A stretch of DNA of 49,971 nucleotides from Jiangella asiatica (GCF_004349065.1 NZ_SMKZ01000050.1:1-49971); one strand, 5' to 3'; positions 26,497-38,298 are shown, numbered from the stretch's first letter. Notes: a model not told the origin generated them from the letters alone. Numbers and translations: made by a program.

Positions 26497-27896
26497 TCAG
26501 CGGGGCTGCGCGAGCCGCTCCACCGCGGCCAGGGGAATGGGCAGCCAGCTGGGCCGGCGCCGGGCCTCGTACACCACCTCGTACACGGCCTTGTCGGCCT
26601 CGTACGCGGTGAGCAGATCCAGATCGCCGCGCGGATCGGTGGCCGACGCCGAGGCGTAGCCGTTGCAGAACGCCTCGCTGTTGCGCTGGGTCCACTCCTG
26701 CGCGCGGTAGACGATCTGGTCGTGCGCCGGATCCTCCGGCGGGTGGTCGGTGATCAGCAGGTGCCGGGCGGCGTAGTCGAACGAGCGCAACATCTGGGCG
26801 ACGTCGCGCAGCGGCGAGTGCGGTGCCCGGCGCTCCTCGGCGCTGGCCAGCACCTCGCCCTCGAAGTCGACCAGCTTCCAGCCGACGACGGTGCGCAGTA
26901 CCTGCCCCAGGTGGTAACTGCCATGGATGCGCTGGACCGGCACCGCCTCGGTGCGGTCGCGCAGGACGTCGAAATGGGCCCGCAGGCCAGCGGCGAACGG
27001 CTCGAGCTCGGGCACGATGACGACGGCGGCGTCCAGCCGGCGGTTCATCGCCGCGCTGAGCGCGGCGAGGTCGGCCGGGGACATGGTGCCCGTGGGCAGC
27101 ACCTCGGCTAGGGTCTCGTGCACCCGGGCGGTGGACATGCCCAGCCGGTAGGACTCCGCCGCGAAGTCGCCGCCGACCTCGTCGGCGTGCAGGTCACCCT
27201 CGGCGTAGAGGTCGCGGACGCTCGCCGTGGCCAGTGCCCAGCCGTCGGATGCTGTGGTGAGGTAGCCGCGCAGCATGGCGAGGTTCGCCGTCCGCTCGGA
27301 GCCGTCCTGGGGGTCCTGCCAGGTGCCGTCGACCCAGCCCTCCAGCGGCGCCACGAGGTCGCAGCCGGCGTCGGTGAGCGCCTCGTGGATCTCCACGTCG
27401 GGATTGCGGCCGGGCTCGATGCGGCGGAAGACCTTGAGCATGGACGCGTCACCGTAGGCGAGACTGGTGTTGTGGTGCTCGCCGGGCATGACCAGCGACG
27501 GCTGGCCGAGCGGGACGGTGGCCCCCTTCTGCACGTGGAACGTGAGGCCGTCCGCCACCGGCGCACCGTCGGCGAAGTGGCTCAGCAGGATCGCGGTGGC
27601 GTCCTTGTCGTGCAACGCGTCGTAGACGTGGCCCTCGCTGGTGCGGCCCAGGTGCACGTGGTCAAGGCGGTCGGCGCGGTGCGGGTGCACCGAGATCGGG
27701 ACCTGGTAGATCTGAACGCCCTCGGCGTGCCGGACCTCGGCAAGCACGTGCCACAGCCGCGGCTCGGACTCGTGCAGAAGGGTCGCGAAGACCGCCCGCG
27801 CCTCGATCGGCCCGGTGCGGCTGCCGGTGAACCAGTGTTGATGGCGCAGCCACTCCGGCAGCAGCGCGACCGCTTCGGCGAGGCCCGCATCGATCC

Positions 27897-27900
<4 letters not shown>
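26497..27900 (-). CDS. mak: Maltokinase, catalytic-loop Asp replaced by Ser
   Basis: 467 residues from GTG 27900, overlapping the treS stop (GTGA), so translation is coupled. It matches maltokinase (Pep2) throughout: LPEWLRHQHWFTGSRTGPI, YQVPISVHPHRAD, a GDASMLKVFRRIEPGRNPDVEIHEAL lysine block, and LVDFEGE with the metal-binding Asp. Maltokinase makes maltose-1-phosphate from maltose and ATP for GlgE. The catalytic loop, normally HGDxHLGQ, reads H-G-Ser328-Y-H-L-G-Q here (codon AGT, 26919-26917). Ser cannot replace the catalytic base, so activity is doubtful unless this is a sequencing error. Confidence 0.88.
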
Positions 27901-29633
<1,733 letters not shown>

Positions 29634-30206
29634 TCGATGGTAAGAGGGCCAGCGTCGGTCGTCCCAGTGCCGGGTTGCGCCGGGAGGAACACGGGCGCGG
29701 TCGAGTCGGTGAGCACGTCCTGACCTCTCGTGAACGTGTGCGTCTTGTCGGATTGCGGGGTGGTGCGGCGGCGGGATCCACCATGCCCGGACGCCCGGTG
29801 GGGCGGATCAGGGGTCGTGCTGAACGATCAACGCGATTCGGTGATCTGTGCAACGTGCAGATTACGCAGACGTTTCCGGGCGGGGTGTGCCCGGCGAATA
29901 ATATTCATGCGCGTCAGCCGTGCGCCAAGCACTTCGCGCGTGTCATCGGCGACACTCGAGGCTCCGGTCGGCGTCAAGGCTCTGACCTGCTGTAACGGGG
30001 GAGTCTGAGGCACGGTGTTCGCTATGGGAGAGCACCCTGGCGAGTGCGGTGTCGGTCGTATTTCTTCCCATTCTCCACAGCACACCGGGACCTTCGCAAA
30101 TAGGGCGCCGACGGAACCCGCAAACGTGGTTCAGCTCACGTTCTCGGGCCGGGACGTGGGCACGGTTCCGGCCGTGCTGTCGGGGTCCCGGCTCCGCTGC
30201 GCCTCG
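29634..30206. other. Intergenic region upstream of treS, no gene seen
   Basis: The 573 bp have lower GC around 29840-29910 (including AATAATATTCATG), consistent with promoters for treS on the minus strand. Short open frames on both strands have no SD and no recognisable motif. The stretch has no glgE fragment that I can recognise. Confidence 0.45.
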
Positions 30207-30314
30207 TGATCATCAACGATCCGCTACATCACCAGGGTGTGTGTTGCTTCACCAGGCTTGTAGGCATGGTGAGGCGCGAGAACGCCTGGTGATGTACCGG
30301 ATCGTTGGCGATCA
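30207..30314. repeat. Dispersed palindromic repeat, copy C, with long outer stem
   Basis: The outer arms 30207-30236 (TGATCATCAACGATCCG, then CTACATCACCAGG) and 30285-30314 (CCTGGTGATGTACCGG, then ATCGTTGGCGATCA) pair over about 25 bases with small bulges. Inside lies the family's inner stem CACCAGGC / GCATGGTG (30250-30271). The right arm contains the stop codon of the DUF305 gene, so the element is probably its terminator. Confidence 0.75.
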
Positions 30315-31013
30315 AAGGGAGTCGAGGATCTCGCGCATGCGGGCGATCTCCGCGGACTGCGTGGCGTTGACGTCGGTGGCCATCTCGACCGCCGTCTGGT
30401 CGGTGCCGCCGGCAACCTCGGCATCGGCCATCTCCAGGGCGCCGGCGTGGTGCTGGCTCATGTAGGTGAGGAACAGCTCGTCGAACTCGGCACCGGAGGC
30501 GTCGCGCAGCTGCTCGAGCTGGAACGGCGTGATCATGCCGGGCAGGTCGCCGTGGTCGTGGCCGTCGGTCTCGGCGGGGACCGGCAGGTCGCGTTGGGTG
30601 AGCCAAGCCTCCAGCGCCAGGATCTCCGGCGACTGGCCGGCCGCGATGCGGTCGGCGACCAGGAGCACCCGCTCGTCCTCGGCGCGTTCTGGTGCCAGCT
30701 GGGCCATCGCGACCGCCTGCCGGTGGTGCGGGATCATCTGCTCGACGAAGCGTACGTCGGTCTCGCTGTACCCGCCCTCGATGATCTCGAACGACTCACC
30801 CGGTTCGATGACCTCGGCGGTCTCGCCCGGGCGGCCGGGCACGATGACGCGGGCGTCGGACGTCGCCGTCGAGGTGGAGGGGGCCACGCCGCGGTCCGCG
30901 GAGTCGTCCGATCCGCCGCAGCCGGTCATGACGGCGAGGGCGGTGGCGGCGGCGAACGCGGCGCCCGCGGCCGGACCGGGGACGCGGGGAGCAGCCCGTC
31001 GAGACCTCGCCAT
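30312..31013 (-). CDS. DUF305 lipoprotein
   Basis: 233 residues from ATG 31013 with GAGGAGGAACG ahead. The signal peptide ends at the lipobox VMTG-Cys32; after a Ser/Thr/Asp spacer comes the DUF305 domain with paired His motifs MIPHHRQAVAMAQLAPERA and YMSQHHAGALEMADAEV, and a short HDHGD loop between. The family is a four-helix, ferritin-like bundle whose HH motifs probably bind metal (often seen with copper genes; inference for this copy). It would sit on the outer face of the membrane. It is divergent from the LVIVD-repeat gene (165 bp apart), a recurring pairing in actinomycetes as far as I recall. Confidence 0.88.
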   Translation of the reverse strand: MARSRRAAPRVPGPAAGAAFAAATALAVMTGCGGSDDSADRGVAPSTSTATSDARVIVPGRPGETAEVIEPGESFEIIEGGYSETDVRFVEQMIPHHRQAVAMAQLAPERAEDERVLLVADRIAAGQSPEILALEAWLTQRDLPVPAETDGHDHGDLPGMITPFQLEQLRDASGAEFDELFLTYMSQHHAGALEMADAEVAGGTDQTAVEMATDVNATQSAEIARMREILDSL

Positions 31014-31178
31014 CGTTCCTCCTCGCCCCGGCGTCGCAAGCCGGACGGATCATGACATCGCGACGATACACAGAAGTTTCGACGAGAAACGCGGAAAGTG
31101 TAGCCACGACCCTTTCGCACCGTTATTGTCACCTTTGACCATGATCGGGTCAGTCCCAGCGATCCCTGCGAGGTGCCC

Positions 31179-32705
31179 ATGACCGGACATCGTTGGAGAA
31201 GGCGAGCGGCGGGCATGACTATCGCCGTCGTCGCGACCGGTGGCCTGGCCATCGGATCGATCGGGACATCGGCGGCCGACGACGGCGAGCTGCGCGGCAC
31301 CGGCTCCGAAGAGAGCGCGGAGTGCGCTGAGGCGCTCGCCGACGCCGTCGAGGGTCTTGGGGACAACTTCGAGGAGAATTGCCTCACCGAAGAGGAACTG
31401 GACGAGGTCACCGACGCCCCGGCCGCGTCGAGCATCCTCCCGCCCGACGAGGTCGCCAGTTCGCCGAACATCAGCCTGGTGTCGAACCTCCCCAAGGAAG
31501 GGCCGTTCACGCCCGCCAACGCGCTCAACTCCGACCTGGCTTTCCAGGGCAAGTACGCGTTCGCCGGCAACTACAACGGGTTCACGGTCTACGACCTGCA
31601 CAACCCCCGCAAGCCGGAGGTCGCGGCCCAGGTGCTCTGCCCCGGCTCGCAGAACGACGTCACCGTCTACGGCGACCTGCTCTTCCTCTCCACCGACTCG
31701 CGGTGGACCGACGACTCCTGCAGTGCCGAGGGACCGCTCAGTGCGGAAGAGGCCGCGGAGTTGGATGACTACTGGGAGGGCATGAAGATCTTCAGCATCG
31801 AGGACCCGACGAACCCCGAGTACATCGGTGCCGTCGAGACCAAGTGCGGCTCGCACACGCACACGCTGGTGCCCGGCGACGACAGCGTCTACATCTACGT
31901 CTCGTCCTACGACACCAACTCGCTGCTGTCGAACTGCCAGCCGCCGCACGACCTGATCTCGATCATCGACGTGCCACTGGACGACCCCGCGGCGGCATAC
32001 GTCGCTGCCGAGCCGGTGCTGTTCCCGGACGCGGGCAACCAGGGCTCCAACACCCGCGGCTGCCACGACATCACCGCCTACCCGCACCTCGGGCTGGCCG
32101 CCGGTGCGTGCATGGGTGACGGCGTCGTGTTCGACATCTCCGACCCGTTGAACCCGACCGTCCTGGACCAGGTGCGCGACGCGAACTTCGCGTTCTGGCA
32201 CTCGGCGACGTTCAACAACGAGGGCACGTCGATCATCTTCACCGACGAGCTCGGTGGCGGCAGCGGCCCGACTTGCAACCCGACCGTCGGACCGAACCGT
32301 GGCGCCAACGCCATCTACACGTGGGACGGCGACTCGATGGAGTTCGCGTCCTACTACAAGATCCCGCGCGAGCAGGCGGACACGGAGAACTGCGTGGCGC
32401 ACAATGGCTCGCTGATCCCGGTGCCGGGCAAGGACATCTTCGTCCAGGCGTGGTACCAGGGCGGCATCTCGGTCTTCGACTTCACCGACCCGTACAACCC
32501 GACCGAGATCGCGTGGTACGACCGGGGTGCGTGGACGGGTGAGTCGATCGCCGGCGCGTGGTCCACGTACTACTACAACGGCTACATCTACTCCAACGAG
32601 ATCCAGCGCGGCCTCGACGTGTTCAACCTGCGCGACCCGCTGGTGGCACCGGCCAAGGGGGTCCGGTACGACGAGCTGAACGTCCAGACCCAGCCCGTCT
32701 ACTGA
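31179..32705 (+). CDS. Secreted LVIVD-repeat beta-propeller-like protein
   Basis: 508 residues. ATG 31179 is preferred over GTG 31173 because GCGAGG lies five bases before it. Signal peptide (AAGMTIAVVATGGLAIGSIGTSAA), a Cys-containing acidic segment, then repeated blades of the type 'F-x-V-Y-D-L-x-x-P-x-x-P': GFTVYDLHNPRKPEVAA, GMKIFSIEDPTNPEYIGAV, GVVFDISDPLNPTVLDQV, GISVFDFTDPYNPTEIAWYD, GLDVFNLRDPLVAPA. This is the LVIVD pattern, expected to form a propeller. Conserved CGSHTHT, GCHDITAYPH and FWHSATF hold His residues that could line a metal site. Extracellular; function unknown. A hairpin follows. Confidence 0.82.
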   Translation: MTGHRWRRRAAGMTIAVVATGGLAIGSIGTSAADDGELRGTGSEESAECAEALADAVEGLGDNFEENCLTEEELDEVTDAPAASSILPPDEVASSPNISLVSNLPKEGPFTPANALNSDLAFQGKYAFAGNYNGFTVYDLHNPRKPEVAAQVLCPGSQNDVTVYGDLLFLSTDSRWTDDSCSAEGPLSAEEAAELDDYWEGMKIFSIEDPTNPEYIGAVETKCGSHTHTLVPGDDSVYIYVSSYDTNSLLSNCQPPHDLISIIDVPLDDPAAAYVAAEPVLFPDAGNQGSNTRGCHDITAYPHLGLAAGACMGDGVVFDISDPLNPTVLDQVRDANFAFWHSATFNNEGTSIIFTDELGGGSGPTCNPTVGPNRGANAIYTWDGDSMEFASYYKIPREQADTENCVAHNGSLIPVPGKDIFVQAWYQGGISVFDFTDPYNPTEIAWYDRGAWTGESIAGAWSTYYYNGYIYSNEIQRGLDVFNLRDPLVAPAKGVRYDELNVQTQPVY

Positions 32706-32727
32706 TTGATCACATCGACGATGGGCG

Positions 32728-32757
32728 CTCCCGCTTCACGCATACGTGGAGCGGGAG
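32728..32757 (+). terminator. Hairpin after LVIVD-repeat gene
   Basis: CTCCCGCT (32728-32735) pairs perfectly with AGCGGGAG (32750-32757), with an inner ACG/CGT pair in the loop; it lies 23 bp after the stop. Confidence 0.7.
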
Positions 32758-32822
32758 TTCGCCGGTCGGAGTGCGTCGCCGTCCGCTCGCCGGCGAGTAA
32801 GCGTCCTGTAACAGTCATTGGC

Positions 32823-32828
32823 TACCGT
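32823..32828 (+). promoter_or_regulatory. -10 box of leaderless glgP
   Basis: TACCGT ends 8 bases before GTG 32836, with a TGG extension just upstream. No SD precedes the GTG. Same spacing as four other genes here. Confidence 0.5.
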
Positions 32829-32835
32829 GGTCGCC

Positions 32836-35385
32836 GTGCGCGCGATCCGACGACTCATGGTCCGTACCGTCCTGCCCGAGCCCCTCGCGGCGCTGGGCGA
32901 TCTGGTCACGAACCTGCGCTGGTCCTGGCACCAGCCGACCCAGGAACTCTTCTCCGCCGTCGACCCCGGGCTGTGGGACGAGGTGGGTCACGACCCCGTC
33001 CGGCTGCTCGGTGAGGTCACCCCCGAACGGCTGGCCGAACTCGCGGCCGACCCGGCGTTCCTGGGGCTGGTCCGCGCCACCCACGACGACCTGCAGAACT
33101 ACCTGACCGAGGCGCGCTGGTACCAGGACGCCGACGGGCGCGCCCCGGCCGGCATCGCCTACTTCTCCCCGGAGTTCGGCATCACCCACGTGCTGCCGCA
33201 GTACTCCGGCGGCCTGGGCATCCTCGCCGGTGACCATCTCAAGGCAGCCAGCGACCTCGGCGTCCCGATCATCGGGGTCGGCCTGCTGTACCGGCACGGC
33301 TACTTCGTGCAGTCGCTCTCGCGCGAGGGCTGGCAGCAGGAGCGGTACCCCGTCGTCGACCCCGACAACCTCCCGCTGGTGCGGCTGCGCGAACAGGACA
33401 GCCGGCCGGCACAGATCACCGTCGGCATGCCGGGCGGGCGCACCCTCACCGCCGCCATCTGGCTGGCGCACGTGGGCCGGGTGCCGCTGCTCCTGCTCGA
33501 CTCCTACATCGAGGACAACGGCCCGGCCGAGCGCGAGGTCACCGACCGGCTCTACGGCGGCAGCCGCGAGCACCGGCTGCTGCAGGAGATGCTGCTGGGA
33601 GTCGGCGGCGTCCGCGCGGTCAGGGCGTACTGCCGGATCACCGGCACCCCGGCGCCGGAGGTCTTCCACACCAACGAGGGCCACGCCGGCTTCCTCGGGC
33701 TGGAGCGCATCCGTGAGCTGGTCGAGGAGCGAGGGCTGACCTACGAGGCCGCCCTGGAGTTCACCCGGGCCGGCACGGTCTTCACGACGCACACGCCGGT
33801 GCCTGCCGGCATCGACCGGTTCCCCGTCGACCTCGTCCAGCGCTACTTCGGCGGCGACAACGCCAGCGGCGGCCTGCCGATCGAGCAGATCCTCGCGCTG
33901 GGCGGCGAGGACTACGAGGGCGGCGACCCGGCCGTGTTCAACATGGCCGTCATGGGGCTGCGGCTGGCGGCTCGCGCCAACGGAGTCAGCACGTTGCATG
34001 GCGAGGTCAGCCGCGGCATGTTCGCCGGGCTGTGGCCGTCGTTCGACGAGCGCGAGGTGCCGATCGGCTCGATCACCAACGGCGTCCACGCGCCGACCTG
34101 GGTGGCGCCGGAGTTCCTGCGGCTGGAGGAGAAGGCGATCGCCGGCGGCGGGTGGAAGTCGGCCACCACCACGGTCTCCGATCGCGACATCTGGACCACG
34201 AAGCGGCAGCTGCGCGAGCGGCTGGTCGACGGCGCCCGGGCCCGGCTGCGCGCGTCCTGGGAGGGCCGCGGCGCCAGCGAGGCCGAGCTGGGCTGGATCG
34301 ACGACGCCCTCGACCCGGACATCCTGACCGTCGGTTTCGCCCGCCGGGTCCCGTCCTACAAGCGGCTCACCCTCATGCTGCGCGACCCGGACCGGCTCAA
34401 GGCACTGCTGTTGCACCCGGAGCGGCCGGTCCAGATCGTCATCGCCGGCAAGGCCCATCCCGCCGACGACGGCGGCAAGCGGCTCATCCAGGAGATGGTG
34501 CGCTTCGCGGACGACCCCGAGGTGCGCCACCGCATCGTGTTCCTCCCCGACTACGGCATCGGGATGGCGCAGGAGCTGTACCCGGGCTGCGACGTGTGGC
34601 TCAACAACCCGCTGCGGCCCTACGAGGCCTGCGGTACGTCGGGCATGAAGGCCGCGCTCAACGCCGGGCTCAACCTGTCCATCCGCGACGGCTGGTGGGA
34701 CGAGTGGTTCGACGGCACCAACGGCTGGGACATCCCCTCCGCCGAGGGCGTGGCCGACCCCGACCACCGCGACGACCTCGAGGCCACCGCGATGTACGAG
34801 CTGTTCGAGAACGAGGTCGCGCCGCGCTTCTACGACGTCGATGCCGACGACATCCCGCGCCGCTGGGTCGAGATGCTGCGGCACACGCTGACCTCGCTCG
34901 GCCCCAGGGTGCAGGCCACCCGAATGGTCCGCGAGTATGTCGACCAGCTCTACCGGCCCGCGGCGGTGTCCAGCCGCGCGCTCAACGCCGACTTCCACGG
35001 CGCCGCGTCGCTCGCGGACTGGAAGGAGCGGGTGCGCGAGGCCTGGCCCCAGGTCGGCGTCGACCACGTCGAGAGCACCACCGTCGACACCTTCGAGCGC
35101 GGCCAGACGCTGCGGCTGCACGCGTTCGTGTCGCTCGGGCCGCTCACCCCCGGCGACGTCGACGTCCAGGTGGTGCACGGCCCGGTCGACGACAACGACA
35201 CCCTGCGCGAGCCCGCCGCCACCGCGATGGCGGTCAGCGAGGAGTACGGCGACGGCCGGTGCCGCTTCGACGGTGAGGTGCACCTGGATCGCACCGGAGC
35301 GTTCGGCTACACCGTGCGCATCGTCCCGCGCCACGAGCTGCTCGGTGACGGCGCTGAGCTCGGTCTGGCCGCACTGCCCGGGTGA
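32836..35385 (+). CDS. glgP: Alpha-glucan (glycogen) phosphorylase, actinobacterial short form
   Basis: 849 residues from a leaderless GTG 32836 (MRAIRRLMVRTVLPEPL); an in-frame GTG at 32818 would precede the -10 box. An N-terminal DUF3417-like segment (LGDLVTNLRWSWHQPTQELF) precedes the GT35 domain: FSPEFGITHVLPQYSGGLGILAGDHLKAASDLG, VFHTNEGHAGFLGLERIREL, VPSYKRLTL, and the PLP lysine Lys605 in EACGTSGMKAALNAGLNLSI. It releases glucose-1-phosphate from alpha-1,4 chains. It lies near treS-mak-glgB and glgX, so turnover of branched glucan is grouped here. Confidence 0.93.
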   Translation: MRAIRRLMVRTVLPEPLAALGDLVTNLRWSWHQPTQELFSAVDPGLWDEVGHDPVRLLGEVTPERLAELAADPAFLGLVRATHDDLQNYLTEARWYQDADGRAPAGIAYFSPEFGITHVLPQYSGGLGILAGDHLKAASDLGVPIIGVGLLYRHGYFVQSLSREGWQQERYPVVDPDNLPLVRLREQDSRPAQITVGMPGGRTLTAAIWLAHVGRVPLLLLDSYIEDNGPAEREVTDRLYGGSREHRLLQEMLLGVGGVRAVRAYCRITGTPAPEVFHTNEGHAGFLGLERIRELVEERGLTYEAALEFTRAGTVFTTHTPVPAGIDRFPVDLVQRYFGGDNASGGLPIEQILALGGEDYEGGDPAVFNMAVMGLRLAARANGVSTLHGEVSRGMFAGLWPSFDEREVPIGSITNGVHAPTWVAPEFLRLEEKAIAGGGWKSATTTVSDRDIWTTKRQLRERLVDGARARLRASWEGRGASEAELGWIDDALDPDILTVGFARRVPSYKRLTLMLRDPDRLKALLLHPERPVQIVIAGKAHPADDGGKRLIQEMVRFADDPEVRHRIVFLPDYGIGMAQELYPGCDVWLNNPLRPYEACGTSGMKAALNAGLNLSIRDGWWDEWFDGTNGWDIPSAEGVADPDHRDDLEATAMYELFENEVAPRFYDVDADDIPRRWVEMLRHTLTSLGPRVQATRMVREYVDQLYRPAAVSSRALNADFHGAASLADWKERVREAWPQVGVDHVESTTVDTFERGQTLRLHAFVSLGPLTPGDVDVQVVHGPVDDNDTLREPAATAMAVSEEYGDGRCRFDGEVHLDRTGAFGYTVRIVPRHELLGDGAELGLAALPG

Positions 35386-35420
35386 CGCGCCTGATGGCGG
35401 GGTGGAGCGGCGGGCGGGGC

Positions 35421-35996
35421 TCAGTAGTCGTAGTCGAAGTCGGAATCGGAGCTGTCATCCGGCGACGAGCCGCCGGAGGTCCCGCCCTCGACGGTGACGG
35501 CGTGCCACACGAAGTGAGTGCCCTGGAAGTCGTCCTCGAAGCCGTCGCCGATGAACGAGCCGGGGCCGGTGTCTTCGGCGAACGTGTACAGCGGGCTGCC
35601 GTCCAGCGTCAGCTGCTGCGAGCCGTCCGGGCGGTCGATGACGGCGAACTCGCCGTCGACGCCCTCGACCTCCGTGGGCAGCTCGTCGTCAGTGGGTGCC
35701 AGCGGCGGCCAGAACTCGGCGCAGCCGTCGACGCAGCGGATCGTGCCGTCGTCCTCGGCCTCGGTGGTGTACAAGGTGTTGCCCTCGGCGTCGACGAGCA
35801 CGGTGCCGAAGCCGTCGATCTCGGCGGTGCCGACGGGGCCGTCCGTCGTGGAACCCTCGGCGCCCGCGGCGGTGTCGCCGCCGCCGTCAGCGCTGCCGCC
35901 GTCGTCGTCGTTCCCACATGCGGCCAGCGTCAGCACGAGGGCGGCGGCCCCGCCGAGCAACCCGCGGCGGAGACCGGCTGAAAGAGAAGTGTTCAT
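35421..35996 (-). CDS. COG4315-type lipoprotein (SCO0930-like)
   Basis: 191 residues: signal peptide with lipobox TLAA-Cys27, a Gly/Asp/Thr-rich spacer, then two copies of the family motif: GTVLVDAEGNTLYTTEAEDDGTIRCVDGCAEFWPPL and a second shorter one (LTLDGSPLYTFAED). The pattern Y-x-(F/Y)-x-x-D with a Cys pair before WPPL is diagnostic. The tail is strongly acidic (DDSSDSDFDYDY). Anchored outside the cell; function of the family is unknown, although members are often linked to redox or electron transfer. Its ATG has no clear SD. It is transcribed convergently with glgP, whose stop is 33 bp away. Confidence 0.85.
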   Translation of the reverse strand: MNTSLSAGLRRGLLGGAAALVLTLAACGNDDDGGSADGGGDTAAGAEGSTTDGPVGTAEIDGFGTVLVDAEGNTLYTTEAEDDGTIRCVDGCAEFWPPLAPTDDELPTEVEGVDGEFAVIDRPDGSQQLTLDGSPLYTFAEDTGPGSFIGDGFEDDFQGTHFVWHAVTVEGGTSGGSSPDDSSDSDFDYDY

Positions 35997-36074
35997 GCCA
36001 GTTTTACGGACGTACCGGCCCTCGGGATTGCCGCCGCGCGTCGCCGCAGGTCAGCGAGCAGATCAGCCGGCGGG

Positions 36075-38216
36075 TCAGCCTACGACGCGGAGCAGCAGGC
36101 AGCTGCGGTCGGTGAGCGTGACGGTGGTGCCCGCCGGGTGGTCGCCCTGAAGCGCCTCGGCGGTGTCGAGGATGACCTCGTACGACGACGCCCAGATGCC
36201 GGCGGGCAGCGTCACGTCGAGCGGCTCGGGACCGGCGTGCAGCCACACCAGGAACGACTCGTCGACGATGCGCTCGCCGCGCACCCCGCGGGACCGGATG
36301 CCTTCGCCGTTGAGGTACATGCCCAGGGTGCGCAGCGACCCGTCGTGCCACTCCGCGTCGGTCATCTCGCGGCCGGACGGAGCGAACCAGGCGATGTCCT
36401 TGCGGCCGCCCTCGACCACCGGGACGCCCTCGAAGAACCGGCGCTGCCGGACCACCGGGTGCTGGCGGCGGAACCGCAGCAACCGCTGGGCCAGCCTCAG
36501 CAGCTCCGGGTACTGCTCGGGCAGCGACCAGTCCATCCAGCTGATCTCGTTGTCCTGGCAGTATGCGTTGTTGTTGCCGCGCTGGGTGCGGCCCATCTCG
36601 TCGCCGGAGAGCAGCATGGGCACGCCCGTGGACAGCAGCATGGTGGCGAGCAGGTTGCGGATCTGGCGCAGCCGCAGCTCGCGGATGGCGGGGTCGCCGT
36701 CCGCCTCGATGCCCTCGGCGCCGTGGTTCCAGGAGCGGTTGTCGTCGGTGCCGTCGCGGTTGTCCTCGCCGTTGGCCTCGTTGTGCTTGTGGTCGTAGGA
36801 GACCAGGTCGCGCATGGTGAAGCCGTCGTGGGCGGTGACGAAGTTGATGGACGCGTAGGGCCGGCGGCGGTCGTCGGCATAGAGATCGGACGACCCGGAC
36901 AGCCGGTAGGCGAGGTCGCGGACCCCGGGTGCGGCGCCGCGCCAGTGGTCGCGCACGGCGTTGCGGTACTTGTCGTTCCACTCCGTCCACAGGTGCGGGA
37001 ACTCGCCGACCTGGTAGCCGCCGGGGCCGACGTCCCACGGCTCGGCGATGAGCTTCACCTCCCGCAGCACCGGGTCCTGCCCGATGACCGTCATGAACGA
37101 GCCGAGCATGTCGACGTCGTGCATGGACCGGGCCAGCGCCGAGGCGAGGTCGAACCGGAAGCCGTCGACTCGCATCTCGCCCACCCAGTACCGCAGGGAG
37201 TCCATGACCAGGCCGAGGCCCGCCGGGTGGGCCACCCGGAAGGTGTTGCCGGTGCCGGTGTAGTCGAGGTATTGGGACGGGTCGGCGGGGTCGACGTGGT
37301 AGTACGCATCGTTGGCGATGCCGCGGAAGGACAGCATGGGGCCGCCGTCGCCCTGCTCGGCCGTGTGGTTGTAGACGACGTCGAGGATGACCTCGAGCCC
37401 GGCCTCGTGTAGCGCCCGCACCATGCCCTTGAACTCGGTGACCTGCTGGCCGCGCGCGCCGGACGAGGCGTAGGCGTTGTGCGGTGCGAAGAACGCGAGG
37501 GTGTTGTAGCCCCAGTAGTTTAGCGACCCGCGGTGCAGGAAGTCCGGCTCGCTGACGAACTGGTGCACGGGCATCAGCTCGACCGTGGTGATGCCGAGGT
37601 CGGTGAGGTACTCGACCGCCGCGGGATGGCCCAGCCCGGCGTAGGTGCCGCGCAGCTCGGCCGGGATGTCGGGGTGGCGCATGGTGAAGCCGCGGACGTG
37701 GGTCTCGTACAGGACGGTCTCGGCCCACGGCACCCGCGGCGCGGCGTCGCCCCGCCAGTCGAACGGCTCGGGGTCGACGACCACCGACTTGGGGACGTAC
37801 GGCGCGGAGTCGGCGTTGCCGCGGACGGCGTGGTCGCCGCCCTCGTCCATGGATGGGCGGTCGTGCCCGAACACCGCCGGATGCGCGACCAGCTCGCCGT
37901 CGACCGCCCGGGCATACGGGTCGACCAGCAGCTTGGCGGGGTTGAAGCGCTGCCCCTTCGCGGGGTCCCAGGGGCCGTGAACGCGGAACCCGTACCGTTG
38001 CCCGGCACGCACCCCCGGAACCGCACCGTGCCGGACGTCGAACGTGCGGTTGGGCAGGACGTGCCTGGTCTCGGTGTCGTCCTCGGCGAACAGGCACACC
38101 TCGACCTGCTCGGCGTCGGGCGCCCAGAGCGCGAAGTTGGTCGCCTCAGGGTGGTACGTGGCACCGAGCGGGCTCCAGTGACCGGGCCAGGGAGTCGAGT
38201 CGTTCACGCGGGGCAT
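36075..38216 (-). CDS. glgX: Glycogen debranching enzyme GlgX (isoamylase type)
   Basis: 713 residues, normal for GlgX/TreX. The N-terminal CBM48 domain (WSPLGATYHPEATNFALWAPDAEQVEVCLF) leads to the GH13 barrel: YETHVRGFTMRHPDIP, GLEVILDVVYNHTAEQ, MRVDGFRFDLASALAR (nucleophile Asp), VKLIAEPWDVGPGGYQVG (acid/base Glu), NFVTAHDGFTMRDLVSYDHKHNEANGE, and the typical GTDDNRSWNHG and RTQRGNNNAYCQDNEISW segments, then the beta domain. It removes alpha-1,6 branches left by GlgP. Start ATG 38216 lacks an SD. It is divergent from the enoyl-CoA hydratase gene with 82 bp between. Confidence 0.95.
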   Translation of the reverse strand: MPRVNDSTPWPGHWSPLGATYHPEATNFALWAPDAEQVEVCLFAEDDTETRHVLPNRTFDVRHGAVPGVRAGQRYGFRVHGPWDPAKGQRFNPAKLLVDPYARAVDGELVAHPAVFGHDRPSMDEGGDHAVRGNADSAPYVPKSVVVDPEPFDWRGDAAPRVPWAETVLYETHVRGFTMRHPDIPAELRGTYAGLGHPAAVEYLTDLGITTVELMPVHQFVSEPDFLHRGSLNYWGYNTLAFFAPHNAYASSGARGQQVTEFKGMVRALHEAGLEVILDVVYNHTAEQGDGGPMLSFRGIANDAYYHVDPADPSQYLDYTGTGNTFRVAHPAGLGLVMDSLRYWVGEMRVDGFRFDLASALARSMHDVDMLGSFMTVIGQDPVLREVKLIAEPWDVGPGGYQVGEFPHLWTEWNDKYRNAVRDHWRGAAPGVRDLAYRLSGSSDLYADDRRRPYASINFVTAHDGFTMRDLVSYDHKHNEANGEDNRDGTDDNRSWNHGAEGIEADGDPAIRELRLRQIRNLLATMLLSTGVPMLLSGDEMGRTQRGNNNAYCQDNEISWMDWSLPEQYPELLRLAQRLLRFRRQHPVVRQRRFFEGVPVVEGGRKDIAWFAPSGREMTDAEWHDGSLRTLGMYLNGEGIRSRGVRGERIVDESFLVWLHAGPEPLDVTLPAGIWASSYEVILDTAEALQGDHPAGTTVTLTDRSCLLLRVVG

Positions 38217-38285
38217 TGTTGCTCATGTGACCGACAACGACCTCTTTGGGCAGGTCGCGGGGGTGTCTGCGGGCGGCGTGCACGG

Positions 38286-38291
38286 TACGGT
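38286..38291 (+). promoter_or_regulatory. -10 box of leaderless enoyl-CoA hydratase gene
   Basis: TACGGT ends 8 bases before ATG 38299. This supports that start over in-frame GTG 38227, which would add a non-homologous leader of 24 residues. Confidence 0.5.
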
Positions 38292-38298
38292 GCTCAAG

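Noticed and set aside
29675-30209. Several short open frames between treS and the DUF305 gene
   Set aside because: No SD, no hydrophobic segments or motifs, atypical codon use; more likely promoter DNA.
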